From the NCBI GenBank assembly GCA_002497905.1, contig DAFJ01000073.1:1-64000 (forward strand): a DNA stretch of 64,000 nt. The letters run 5' to 3'. Positions 45,387-54,006 of this stretch are shown piece after piece. A program made the position numbers and the translations under genes. The stretch's first letter is position 1, and each line of letters begins with the position of its first letter. The notes below the pieces were generated by a model that was not told the DNA's origin, did not search any database, and saw only the letters and a list, made by a program, of their open reading frames with translations. This DNA is from Euryarchaeota archaeon UBA251. GTDB lineage: Archaea > Thermoplasmatota > Poseidoniia > Poseidoniales > Thalassarchaeaceae.

Positions 45387-45863
45387 TCAATCAGCATAAT
45401 TGAGACGTTTTGATGAGACATACTCTAGTAAATCGAGGGCAACTTCGCAGGATTCTGCTACTACAACAGCATCGTCATCCACGAATTCCTCTAGGGTTGC
45501 GAGAGCTGTTCTATCTCCGATTGCCCCTAAGGCTTCAGCTGCTTCATGGCGCACCATGACATCTTCCTCTCCATCGGCCAACCGATCGATTAGATGTGGG
45601 ACTGCTGCAGAATCCTGCATCTGCCCCATGACATACGCAATCTCGTGTTTGAGTAGCGCAGAATCAGATTCGAATGCTGCGGCTAACGCATCTACAGCAT
45701 CTTTCCCACCAATATTTCGAAGCGAGAATAGGGCACGCATTCGTAGAAACATTCTAGCAGATTCATCGCAGAGCGTGGATTTCAGCGAATATATGTCATT
45801 CTCATCACTGGGTGGTGCAGGGTCGACAGAATCAAACTCTGAACGTTCAGGTCGTTGGTCCAC
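45387..45863 (-). CDS. Half-size deoxyhypusine hydroxylase-like HEAT protein
   Basis: 158 residues. After a disordered start come HEAT repeats whose sequence closely follows one half of eukaryotic deoxyhypusine hydroxylase: RALFSLRNIGG, DDSALL-like SDSALLKHEIAYVMGQMQD, VRHEAAEALGAIGD and VVVAESCEVALDLLEY. Iron-type HE motifs are His73-Glu74 and His106-Glu107, 33 residues apart as in human DOHH (56/57 and 89/90). Full DOHH has four HE motifs, so this protein would need to dimerise to build a di-iron site. GTG start at 45863 is supported by GGAGG seven bases upstream. It follows mqnD by two bases. PBS-lyase HEAT protein is the generic alternative. Confidence 0.75.
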   Translation of the reverse strand: MDQRPERSEFDSVDPAPPSDENDIYSLKSTLCDESARMFLRMRALFSLRNIGGKDAVDALAAAFESDSALLKHEIAYVMGQMQDSAAVPHLIDRLADGEEDVMVRHEAAEALGAIGDRTALATLEEFVDDDAVVVAESCEVALDLLEYVSSKRLNYAD

Positions 45864-45865
45864 GC

Positions 45866-46732
45866 CTATTCCTCCGCTCCAATGAACTCAAGCGCATCCA
45901 CGTCAAGATCAGCCCGGATCATCCCAATTTGTTGGCCTTCCTTGAGAAAACGTCGTACTGCTTCTCTACCTTCAGGGCCATAGTCGATGGTTCGTTCGTT
46001 AACATACATCTGAACAAACTCTTCATTTGTCTCTTCGTCAATTCCTCGTCCCCATTCGATTGCGAATGCAAGGCCTTCTTCAGGGTCAGCAATCGCATGT
46101 GCTATTGAAAGTCGGACATGTTCCGTGATGATATCGCATGCATCATTTCCGAGATCGCGTCGGACGACATTTCCACCAAGGGGAAGCGGCAGTCCTCCAG
46201 TCATTTCAGCCCACATCTCGCCAAGGTCAGCGACGAGATGGAGGCCTTCATCCTTCCAAGTTAATTGCCCCTCGTGGATGATAAGTCCTGCGTCAACATT
46301 GCCTGCCTTGACCTCATCCATGATTTTGTCGAATGGGACGACAACAGTATCCAAATCACCTACCATGATTCTAAGCGCGAGATGGGCTGATGTCTTTATC
46401 CCCGGTATCGCGATTTTTCCATCAAGTATCTGATCGATGGTTTTCTCACCTAGTGTGACGATTCTCGGGCCATATCCCTCGCCCATCGAAGCCCCGCAGT
46501 TCATTAGAGCATAATCTTCGAGTACGTCGGGTAATGCATGGATTGAAACAGCTGATACTTCGAATTCGCTGTTCAATGCCTTTTGATTAAGTGTCTCAAT
46601 GTCGAGAAGTTCATGTTTGTACAGGTATGGAGTGGTATCGAAACGACCGGTAGTCATGGCATGAAACATGAATGCGTCGTCTGGATCCGGAGAGTGGCCG
46701 ATGCGAATAGTATGGGATTCCCCTGAAGTCAT
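45866..46732 (-). CDS. mqnD: 1,4-dihydroxy-6-naphthoate synthase MqnD
   Basis: Converts cyclic dehypoxanthine futalosine to 1,4-dihydroxy-6-naphthoate. 288 residues from ATG 46732. The MqnD signature SPDPDDAFMFHAM (14-26) is clear, with LNQKALNSEFEVSAVSIHA, CGASMGEGYGPRIVT, IAIPGIKTSAHLALR, GLIIHEGQLTW and GGLPLPLGGNVVRRDLG. An upstream extension to 46855 lacks similarity. Together with mqnE and mqnA this gives three of the futalosine-route enzymes within 6 kb. Confidence 0.92.
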   Translation of the reverse strand: MTSGESHTIRIGHSPDPDDAFMFHAMTTGRFDTTPYLYKHELLDIETLNQKALNSEFEVSAVSIHALPDVLEDYALMNCGASMGEGYGPRIVTLGEKTIDQILDGKIAIPGIKTSAHLALRIMVGDLDTVVVPFDKIMDEVKAGNVDAGLIIHEGQLTWKDEGLHLVADLGEMWAEMTGGLPLPLGGNVVRRDLGNDACDIITEHVRLSIAHAIADPEEGLAFAIEWGRGIDEETNEEFVQMYVNERTIDYGPEGREAVRRFLKEGQQIGMIRADLDVDALEFIGAEE

Positions 46733-46829
46733 GTGACAGGACCGGCAGGTTCGGTGTAAAAACGAATGTGTGACACTTGGGGTTCCTTTGGCCGCTGTCT
46801 TGAAATGCCTCGCTCGATTGTGGCATACC

Positions 46830-47024
46830 ATGGTCGACGCAGAGAAACTCAGCATCGCTCGAGGTCAACTTGGACCTAAATGCGCATCGTGTGGATCACC
46901 TCTAATTTTCGCTGAGGCTTTGGTCATTGATTCTGAGTACCATTGCTTTTCTTGCTACGAGAAGGTCACTGGGGCATCTAGCGCTTCTGAGCCGAAGGAA
47001 GTATCTGGTCTCCGGATGGATTGA
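46830..47024 (+). CDS. Small zinc-finger protein, hypothetical
   Basis: 64 residues from ATG 46830. One treble-clef or ribbon-type zinc site CASCGSPLIF...CFSCYEKV with a short Ser/Glu tail. No family recognised. It precedes priS by 26 bases on the same strand and is probably co-transcribed, so a nucleic-acid-associated role is possible but unproven. The frame extends to 46770, where it would enter the space before divergent mqnD. Confidence 0.6.
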   Translation: MVDAEKLSIARGQLGPKCASCGSPLIFAEALVIDSEYHCFSCYEKVTGASSASEPKEVSGLRMD

Positions 47025-47050
47025 TTTAGCGTCGTGCCCTGTCTGCGTAT

Positions 47051-48256
47051 GTGAGTACAGCGAGACATCAGTTCCGTTTCTCGGAGTTCTATCGTAGCCT
47101 CGCTCCCTCAGATCTCTATCTCCCTCCCCGTCTTCGAAGTCGGGAATGGATGTTCATGGGTTGGGACGAACGTCCTCCTCGTCGTCATTTGGGATATTCT
47201 AGTGCTGAAGATTTGCATCAAGTACTGACGCGTTCAAGCCCTCCTCACTCATGCTTTCACAGTACGGCATACTATGACCGTCCGTCTGAGTGGAAGATGG
47301 CAGACAAGGGTTGGCGAGGTGCGGACCTAATTTTCGATTTGGATGGAGATCATCTTCCAGGGGTCGATGCTCTCAATTTCCCTGCGATGCTCACTACTAT
47401 TCAGGAGCAGGCCTATCGACTTTGGAATGACTTCTTAGAGCCAGATTTTGGATTCAAGGAAGAGCACGCAACTTTCAGTTTCTCAGGGCATCGTGGTTTC
47501 CATATCCACTACCGTCACCCTAGCATACTGCATCTGGATTCGAAGGCACGTCAGGAAATTGTTTCACATATATCTGGTGCCAATCTGAATATTGAGATGG
47601 CCCTCGCAGGTCCACGAGTCGGCTGGGGGAGGCGTGTTGCCCGTGGCGTTGATTCCGTCCTTGATAGGTTGCAACTTTACCATGAGTCCTCTGACGCGGA
47701 ACGTAATCGAATTTATCGGGAACTCCGCTCCACTGCCGTCTTAGGTTCAGCAAATATGTCAAGGAGGCCTACAATGAGTGAGAAAGCTATGGAAATGTTG
47801 GCAGCAATGTCTGTCGATGCTGACCGTCGAAGACGATTGAAGAATTCTCTCAATAATATGGGTAAGCAGTTTGGGAAGAATGGTGAATTGTTCACTTCCT
47901 TAATTCTCGGTGATCAGAGTGTGGTTCTCGATCAGGCTGCAGAGAATGATGACAATGTCACTGTCGATATACGGCGTGTGATTCGTTGGGTTGGGAGCCT
48001 CCATGGTAAGGCAGGACTTAGAGTGACTGAGTTTCCTCTATCTCGCCTTGACCCTGATGGTTCAGATGCGTTTGATTCACTCACGGAGGCAGTACCGTTT
48101 TCGATACAGACAATGGAGAAAGTCCGCATTCTACATGATGATGTTACTGCGAGAATTGCCGATGAGGTCGTCGAAGGAAATCGAGGTGATGAAATCGAGG
48201 TGACAGAAGCAATGAGCATATTCCTCGGTTTGAAACGGTGGTGCGAACCTCTCTGA
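47051..48256 (+). CDS. priS: DNA primase small catalytic subunit PriS
   Basis: Synthesises RNA/DNA primers for replication with PriL. 401 residues. The catalytic acid pair Asp96-x-Asp98 is in LIFDLDGDH, with FSFSGHRGFHIHYRHPSI as the SGxxGxHIH nucleotide motif, and later helices (RRVIRWVGSLHGKAGLRVTEF) as in the archaeal family. The zinc knuckle seen in many PriS proteins is not evident. GTG start at 47051. Confidence 0.93.
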   Translation: MSTARHQFRFSEFYRSLAPSDLYLPPRLRSREWMFMGWDERPPRRHLGYSSAEDLHQVLTRSSPPHSCFHSTAYYDRPSEWKMADKGWRGADLIFDLDGDHLPGVDALNFPAMLTTIQEQAYRLWNDFLEPDFGFKEEHATFSFSGHRGFHIHYRHPSILHLDSKARQEIVSHISGANLNIEMALAGPRVGWGRRVARGVDSVLDRLQLYHESSDAERNRIYRELRSTAVLGSANMSRRPTMSEKAMEMLAAMSVDADRRRRLKNSLNNMGKQFGKNGELFTSLILGDQSVVLDQAAENDDNVTVDIRRVIRWVGSLHGKAGLRVTEFPLSRLDPDGSDAFDSLTEAVPFSIQTMEKVRILHDDVTARIADEVVEGNRGDEIEVTEAMSIFLGLKRWCEPL

Positions 48257-48333
48257 GGTTCCATTGATTCGGCGTCCTCCATCGGGGAATGTTAAAACCG
48301 TAATCGTGCTGAATCCAATACAGGGTGGCCGGG

Positions 48334-49557
48334 ATGACATCGGATGAAGAGAATCCACCTTTGCCACCAGGGGCTATGCCTCCTCCTCCACCTCCAGGTG
48401 GTATGATGCCCCCTCCACCTCCTGTAGGTATGCCTCCTCCGCCTGCTGAAATGCCGCCCCCGCCTCTGCCTGCAGAAGCTCCGTTGCCCCCTCCTGATGC
48501 CCCCCCTGCACCCCCTGCTGAGATGCCACCACCGCCTCCTGCAGTAGCTCCCGCTCCCCCTGCTGAGATGCCGCCACCACCTCCTGCAGTAGCTCCCGCT
48601 CCCCCTGCTGAGATGCCACCACCACCTCCTGCAGTAGTTCCCGCTCCCCCTGCCCCTCTCCCAACTCCTACACTGACTCCTGATCCAGTGGCACCGGAAC
48701 CTCAGCCCACACTGTCATCCAATGATCGGATTGATCTTCGTAGTCTTCGTGAGGGCTCTGATGACACGGTGCAGAATCATGACCAGATGTACGGGCATAT
48801 CGATCGTATCGCTTCGGGGCAAGTCGGTACTTTGCTCGATCGCTTCTCAAATCGTTTTGGTTCTGATCTCGACCGTGAGATCATTGTGTTGCGTAAGAAG
48901 GAGCAGCAGGCAATGCGCGAGGTTAATCCTACTGTTGAACTAATCAGTGGTGGGCAATCAGAAGTGGCAGATATTGAGGATCAGATGGATGATGCCGAAG
49001 ATCTCAAGGCTGCGATTGAGGACGCAATCCGTCCACTTAAGAAGCGTTTTGATAGGGCTAAGAAGGAACGGGATACATCCTTAATTCGTAAGATTCAACC
49101 ACGCTTGAAGGCACTTGTTGAGGAGCGTAAGATAGTCATTGAGGTCATTGATGGAGAGCGAGATTTCGTTGATATCACTTCTCTAATCGATGAATATCTC
49201 GGTGAAATACCTCCTGAGGATGAAGATGAAGATGAGCATGTCATGGAGGATGTTTCAGAAGAGCCTGCCTCCGCAGGTGAGGATGATAGTGGAGATGAGG
49301 ACTTCCGTGCCTTCACTGATTTGGCCAATGAACTCCTAGGTCTAATGCCAGAGGACTTCCAGAAGGAGTTCATATCCGGACCAGATATCGAATTCTTCTC
49401 TACCGTGTTCAATGATCCTGCTGCCACTAGTGAGGACGATCGCCGTGGCTTTGTAGAGATGATAAATCGCGAACTAGGATCCGCTCCTGACGCGGTTACG
49501 GACCGTCTTGTCCAAGACATTGAATTGGCGAAGCGGATTAAGATAAGATATGGGTGA
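48334..49557 (+). CDS. Proline-rich repeat protein with charged helical C-terminal region
   Basis: 407 residues from ATG 48334. Residues about 5-120 are almost only Pro, Ala, Met and Glu, with 15-residue tandem repeats (AEMPPPPPAVAPAPP). The rest is charged: a long helix pair (LDREIIVLRKKEQQAMREVN, LKKRFDRAKKERDTSLIRKI, KALVEERKIVIEVIDGE), an acidic stretch EDEDEDEH, and a helical end (FTDLANELLGLMPEDFQKEF). No catalytic motif. The next gene, a membrane protein, starts six bases after its stop, so the pair may act together at the membrane. Confidence 0.75.
   Translation: MTSDEENPPLPPGAMPPPPPPGGMMPPPPPVGMPPPPAEMPPPPLPAEAPLPPPDAPPAPPAEMPPPPPAVAPAPPAEMPPPPPAVAPAPPAEMPPPPPAVVPAPPAPLPTPTLTPDPVAPEPQPTLSSNDRIDLRSLREGSDDTVQNHDQMYGHIDRIASGQVGTLLDRFSNRFGSDLDREIIVLRKKEQQAMREVNPTVELISGGQSEVADIEDQMDDAEDLKAAIEDAIRPLKKRFDRAKKERDTSLIRKIQPRLKALVEERKIVIEVIDGERDFVDITSLIDEYLGEIPPEDEDEDEHVMEDVSEEPASAGEDDSGDEDFRAFTDLANELLGLMPEDFQKEFISGPDIEFFSTVFNDPAATSEDDRRGFVEMINRELGSAPDAVTDRLVQDIELAKRIKIRYG
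48517..48651 (+). repeat. Three 45-base tandem repeats encoding a Pro-rich 15-mer
   Basis: Units at 48517-48561, 48562-48606 and 48607-48651, each starting GCTGAGATGCC and ending GCTCCCCCT. They differ at only a few positions, mostly silent (CCA/CCG), with one Ala to Val change in the last unit. Near identity at DNA level indicates recent expansion, so the copy number may vary between strains. Confidence 0.9.
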
Positions 49558-49562
49558 ATGAT

Positions 49563-50417
49563 ATGGGACTCCTAGACCGATTGGATGATGATGCGAGCGA
49601 TGCCGATGAGGATGCTTCGATTGAGACCGCCCCTGCCAAGGATGTCAAGAAGGCCGAGGCCAAGAAGACGAGCCGTCGAGGACGACGTGCTAAGGCAAAG
49701 GAAGAGAGTCCTGTAGATGATATTGAAGAAGATGAGGAGGCGCCACGCCGTCGAGGAAGGGGCCGCCGAGAGCGTAAACCTCGAGAGAAGAAGGAACGAG
49801 TCGTCCGAAAGATTGGCGAAGATCGAGAAGTTGCTGGAATAGCTGCGTTCTCCTTTCGCCGGATAGTTGACTTCATTGTCAACTACGGCTGGGCGATTCC
49901 AATCTTAGGACTCAGCCTTCTTGGAACTAATTCTGATTTTACATGGTTCATCATCGGTGGTTTGGCTCTAATGTTGTTGAACAATATTTTCCTGCCTTAT
50001 CAGTTCGGTAGGACGTTGGGGAATTTCACAACACGTACGATGTTTGTTCGGCACACTGGAAAGCCTCCAATGTTCATGTTCTTCTTGATGAAGACATTCT
50101 ACTTCCCGTTCTTGCTTCTCGGTTTGTTTGGGGTTCAGCTTGCTTTAGAATATAGCAAGGATACGAACATTATTGCCTTGGTAATCTGCATTCTCTCGCT
50201 ACTCATCTTCCTTGCAGATACTATCATTTCCCGGGTTCGTAAGGATGACCGAATGGGCCTCTGGGAAACTGCATTCCTCGGTGTCTGGCTAACTAAGCAT
50301 ATCAGCACAGGTGAATCTAGCGGCTGGCTCAAACGCTTGGAGTCGTCGGGTGACTTCTTTGAGCAGCGTGGATGGGGCGTCGATGGTGAAGGCGATGACG
50401 AAGCTGATGAATCCTGA
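49563..50417 (+). CDS. Membrane protein with charged disordered N-terminus
   Basis: 284 residues from ATG 49563. The first 95 residues are an alternating acidic/basic, Lys-Arg-rich disordered region (KKTSRRGRRAKAKEE, RRRGRGRRERKPREKKE). Four hydrophobic helices follow (WAIPILGLSLLG, FIIGGLALMLLNNIFL, FYFPFLLLGLFGVQLAL, IIALVICILSLLIFLADTI), then a polar tail. The arginine-rich part could bind nucleic acid or ribosomes at the membrane; this is inference. GGGTGA overlapping the upstream stop may serve as its ribosome binding site. A GTG at 49554 is the alternative start. Confidence 0.65.
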   Translation: MGLLDRLDDDASDADEDASIETAPAKDVKKAEAKKTSRRGRRAKAKEESPVDDIEEDEEAPRRRGRGRRERKPREKKERVVRKIGEDREVAGIAAFSFRRIVDFIVNYGWAIPILGLSLLGTNSDFTWFIIGGLALMLLNNIFLPYQFGRTLGNFTTRTMFVRHTGKPPMFMFFLMKTFYFPFLLLGLFGVQLALEYSKDTNIIALVICILSLLIFLADTIISRVRKDDRMGLWETAFLGVWLTKHISTGESSGWLKRLESSGDFFEQRGWGVDGEGDDEADES

Positions 50418-50431
50418 AGGATTTTCGTCTC

Positions 50432-51391
50432 ATGAGTAATTCTCCTAGTGACCCAAAAGTCACCCGCCCAGTTCTGGCACTCATCCTCATTGCATTGTCT
50501 TCTATGGGCCTAGTGATTGGTATCCTCCGCCTAGAGATTTTGTTAGTGATTTTTTCTTCATCTATTCTGTTAGTTGGTATCATTTCGCACAAGATTTTCA
50601 CAGGTTTCGTTCGCCCAATCCGGAAAGAACGAGGTCCAACTAGTGATTTTATTCAGCATCGATGGACTAGTGCGAAAGGTTGTACAGTTGCACGTTTCGA
50701 ACAGTGGCTCGACAAGCCCGCCCCCCTCCTCATCGCAATCCATGGTTGGCAGTCGGATTCAAGTTCCACTGAGAAGCGAATCAGTCCGTTCCTTGAACGA
50801 GGTCATCATGCAGTTTTGATTGATCTTCCAGGCCATGGTAGTTCTGATGGCTTGGCCATATGGACTGCAGTAGAAAGTGGTAGAAATGTCTTGGAGATGA
50901 TTCAACATCTCGTCAAAGTATGGGATTGGACACAGATTACTTCGGTTGTTCTCTTGGGGCATAGTATGGGTGGATTTGTGTCATTGAGATTTGCTGATCG
51001 TTTTAGCGAGATACTTCCTCAACCAATCGAACGAGTATACTTGGAATCACCAATGACATCTTTTCCGATGGTATTCAATCAACGAACCACTGGCCTAGCT
51101 CTTATTGGCCGCCATGTCTCTAGATTGGATCTTCAATGGGCATATCTTCGTCGTGGCCCTGATCCGGATCTTAACTGGTCACATTTTAGCGTACCAAAAT
51201 GGGGTATTCCATCAATGGAGATTCGTATTCTTCAGGCGATGGAAGATATTGCGTTGGGATTACAACATCTCGAATTACTCCAGCCACATGCTAGTGATGA
51301 TTGGGAGATTGTTATTGACAAGGATTTGAAGCATTTCGGAACTTCAAGAGGCGATGCTTATTCCACATATCTTAGATGGATTGATGATTGA
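50432..51391 (+). CDS. Alpha/beta hydrolase with N-terminal membrane helices
   Basis: 319 residues. Two hydrophobic segments (about 13-52), then a serine hydrolase fold: oxyanion strand IAIHGWQSDSS, VLIDLPGHGSSDG and the nucleophile elbow GHSMGGFVSLRFA; the C-terminal part is rich in Asp/His (KDLKHFGTSRGD) where the acid and base should lie. Lysophospholipase or esterase activity is plausible, substrate unknown. Visibly more A/T-rich than the upstream genes. It converges on the acyltransferase gene. Confidence 0.8.
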   Translation: MSNSPSDPKVTRPVLALILIALSSMGLVIGILRLEILLVIFSSSILLVGIISHKIFTGFVRPIRKERGPTSDFIQHRWTSAKGCTVARFEQWLDKPAPLLIAIHGWQSDSSSTEKRISPFLERGHHAVLIDLPGHGSSDGLAIWTAVESGRNVLEMIQHLVKVWDWTQITSVVLLGHSMGGFVSLRFADRFSEILPQPIERVYLESPMTSFPMVFNQRTTGLALIGRHVSRLDLQWAYLRRGPDPDLNWSHFSVPKWGIPSMEIRILQAMEDIALGLQHLELLQPHASDDWEIVIDKDLKHFGTSRGDAYSTYLRWIDD

Positions 51392-51398
51392 TTTGGCC

Positions 51399-52745
51399 TC
51401 ATAATTCCCCAATAAATCCTGATATGATTAGGAATAGAAGTAAACCAATCACCATCCCGAATGCAACAAAGTGCATCACAATCGAGAATCCGATTCGTAG
51501 TTCGGGTTTCTTGATTTCATTAAAGGGCCAAATCGTGTTTACTTGGTCTTTACCTCCGCGAATACCGAAGAGTGGGCGAGCAAACCTTGTTCTTCGAATA
51601 ATTTCGAAGCAAATCATCACTCCAGACGTTACTATGATTGTTCCAAGTACCATACCGATGTAGTAATTGAGGCCGATAGCGCCGAAGATAGCAATTGGGA
51701 GGAATGTTAGGTGCATGTGTACTACATAGGTGGGGTACACAGCCTCGTTGAGGTAGACTAAAGATGAACTTGGTCGATTCAGAAGTTTAGATGCCCATGA
51801 GAAAATCAGCATGCACCAGGACCAAGCATGGAATGATTGCACGATGGAAGCTATTATCGCGATTCTGCTGAATGCAGGATAGCCTCTTTGGACCCAACCC
51901 CCTTCCATGATTCTTGGGACCTCACTTGATTCGTTGATTATGAACCACGTGATAGAAAAGATTGGTACCATAATTGTTAGAGGGATACGAATACGATCGA
52001 GTACTGTGAAGTAATTTTCTTTTGCAGAGATTAGAAGATAGCCAAACAGGAAGTAGAGCATGTAGCGGGTAAACTCCCACCACATACCGACCTCTCCGAA
52101 TCGCCATGGTTTGAACAGGATGGCATTGGCAGCAAGTATCAATGGAGGTGCGAGAAGGATGCCGAGACCAAACGGTATGTTCAGCAATCCCCTTACACCT
52201 CTCATAATTATTCCATCTGGTTTGTTCTTCACCATGAGGAAAATCGGTGAGAGTATGACTGAGTAGATTAAGAGGTTGTAAATGAACCAAAGATGGCCAT
52301 ATGGCATCTCTTCACTTCCAGGGAATATTGTGAACAATCGAATGGTTGAGCTTATGGGTTCGAAGATTCCTAAGAACAGAATGTATACCCCGAACAGTAG
52401 GGGTATTCCGAGTCTAGTTGCTCTCTCCTTCAGATAGGTTCTCCCGTTTCTTCGTTTCAAGGCGAAGGCTGTACCCATCCCGGATATGAGGAATAGTGCG
52501 GCTAATCTCCATTGATGCATCACGCCAATGACGAAGAAGAGTGGCAAATCCCATGCGCTACCTTCAATTTGACCAAGCGAGAAAGCCGAGTAATGAAACC
52601 AGATTAGAAGCGCAAAGAGAATTACGCGTAACCAGTCAAGGTCATGGCGACGGACAGGCTTCTGTATTATTTCTTCAGACGGGATGGATTGAATTATGGA
52701 TTGAACATGATCCGTGAGAGTCGTCGATTGGGGATTCTGAATCAT
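51399..52745 (-). CDS. Membrane acyltransferase family 3 (OafA/MdoC-like)
   Basis: 448 residues with about ten hydrophobic helices. The acyltransferase-3 opening RRHDLDWLRVILFALLIWFHYSAF is clear, as is LFLISGMGTAFALKRR and LVYLNEAVYPTYVVHMHLTFLPIA near the end. Such enzymes O-acylate surface carbohydrates or lipids. More A/T-rich than the window average. Its start overlaps the stop of the upstream CNNM/CBS gene by four bases. Confidence 0.88.
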   Translation of the reverse strand: MIQNPQSTTLTDHVQSIIQSIPSEEIIQKPVRRHDLDWLRVILFALLIWFHYSAFSLGQIEGSAWDLPLFFVIGVMHQWRLAALFLISGMGTAFALKRRNGRTYLKERATRLGIPLLFGVYILFLGIFEPISSTIRLFTIFPGSEEMPYGHLWFIYNLLIYSVILSPIFLMVKNKPDGIIMRGVRGLLNIPFGLGILLAPPLILAANAILFKPWRFGEVGMWWEFTRYMLYFLFGYLLISAKENYFTVLDRIRIPLTIMVPIFSITWFIINESSEVPRIMEGGWVQRGYPAFSRIAIIASIVQSFHAWSWCMLIFSWASKLLNRPSSSLVYLNEAVYPTYVVHMHLTFLPIAIFGAIGLNYYIGMVLGTIIVTSGVMICFEIIRRTRFARPLFGIRGGKDQVNTIWPFNEIKKPELRIGFSIVMHFVAFGMVIGLLLFLIISGFIGEL

Positions 52746-53854
52746 TCAGATTCCTCTTGACGACGTTCGATTGCGAACTTACGGAGGTCTTCACCTGTGA
52801 CGCCTTCTTCGATACCCTCGATGTCCTTTTCGTCCACAATTTCCACTCCCAGGATTGTTTCAATCACATCCTCCATCGTAACTAGTCCGAGTGTCGCTCC
52901 AAATTCGTCTTGCACAAGAGCCAACTGTTCCTTGCGAGAGAGGAAGATATCGAGTAGATCATCGAGGTTTGTCTCCTCACGTACACGGACGATATCTCGC
53001 ATCAATGACGACATTGTGATTTGATGCTCATCGGCGGCGGCTTTACGATAAATCTCGGACCGGAGTACGAGTCCAACTGGTTGATCGATTTCTCCATCGA
53101 ATACAGGGAGGCGACCATGGACCATGATTGGATTTTTGTCCATAGCAGCCTGAACTGTATCATCTACAAGCACGAAGGACATTACAGTCCGGGGCGTCAT
53201 CACAGAGGTGACGTTTTGGTCACGTAGGCTCAGCAAGTTTCTGATTGCCTTCTCCTCGTCTGTCTCGATGACACGTTCATCCTCTGCAACCTCTACCATG
53301 GCGGCCAGTTCATCGCGAGTAACTGCACTTTCTGACTTCTCAGGGAACAGGTTTCTCATCCACTCCATCGGGATGACAATAGGGAGTAGAATCAGGATTA
53401 GGCCGCGCAGAGTGTAGGCTGAAAAGACACTAAGATTCTTCCAATATAATGCTCCAAGTGTCTTAGGGATTATTTCGGATAGAACAAGGATGCCTAGAGT
53501 CAGTACCGCGGATGCTATCGCCATTACCATTGCTTCTGATTCAGTGCCCTCAACCATTGCTGCCACTTCAGCACCAACGCCGAGTGCCCCAACTGTATGC
53601 GCGATGGTGTTCAGGGTAAGAATCGCAGTTAGAGGCCGTTCTGGTTCGTCTTTGAATCGAGACCAAAGATGCGCGACTCGGCTGCCTTTCTGTTCAAGTA
53701 CCTTGACGTGTGAAATCGAAGTACTGAGTAGTACGGCTTCAAGGACACTGCAAAGGAAGGAAGCTCCTAGAGCCAGTGTAGCATAGAGTATGAGTAATGT
53801 GTAATCGCCCTCGCCTGCCACGGAGGTTTGACCAACCAATGTATGGACATCCAC
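52742..53854 (-). CDS. CNNM/CorC-type membrane protein with DUF21 and CBS domains
   Basis: 370 residues. The N-terminal DUF21 transmembrane domain has LGASFLCSVLEAVLLSTSISHV, TLNTIAHTVGALGVGAEVA and LVLSEIIPKTLGALYW, all typical. Two CBS units follow (VTSVMTPRTVMSFVLVDDTV... and VREETNLDDLLDIFLSRKEQLALVQDEFGATLGLVTMEDVIETILG). There is no full CorC-HlyC domain at the end. The family moves or senses magnesium or sodium. Divergent from metG across about 150 bases in which no clear TATA box was found. Confidence 0.92.
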   Translation of the reverse strand: MDVHTLVGQTSVAGEGDYTLLILYATLALGASFLCSVLEAVLLSTSISHVKVLEQKGSRVAHLWSRFKDEPERPLTAILTLNTIAHTVGALGVGAEVAAMVEGTESEAMVMAIASAVLTLGILVLSEIIPKTLGALYWKNLSVFSAYTLRGLILILLPIVIPMEWMRNLFPEKSESAVTRDELAAMVEVAEDERVIETDEEKAIRNLLSLRDQNVTSVMTPRTVMSFVLVDDTVQAAMDKNPIMVHGRLPVFDGEIDQPVGLVLRSEIYRKAAADEHQITMSSLMRDIVRVREETNLDDLLDIFLSRKEQLALVQDEFGATLGLVTMEDVIETILGVEIVDEKDIEGIEEGVTGEDLRKFAIERRQEESE

Positions 53855-54006
53855 TTAGGACTCACTCCGGATGTGTGACTGGACCAGATTGGTTTGAAAT
53901 CCTAGTCATGTGCATCTCTCTCAAGTGCTTCTAGGTCTAAAGGGTTCGTGAAGTGAGAGTCGTAGTTGAACGCCACATTGAATTGCGGGTCAGACTAGCG
54001 CAGAGC

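Noticed and set aside
45349..45390. TTG start extending the EF-hand protein
   Set aside because: The signal peptide begins properly at ATG 45348; the extension is basic and would precede the signal sequence.
48517..48651. CRISPR-like or integron-like repeat array
   Set aside because: The 45-base units are directly adjacent without spacers and stay in the reading frame of a protein.
48374..48664. Antisense Gln/Glu-rich reading frame opposite the proline-rich repeats
   Set aside because: A by-product of reading CCN repeats on the other strand; no start signal or conserved feature.
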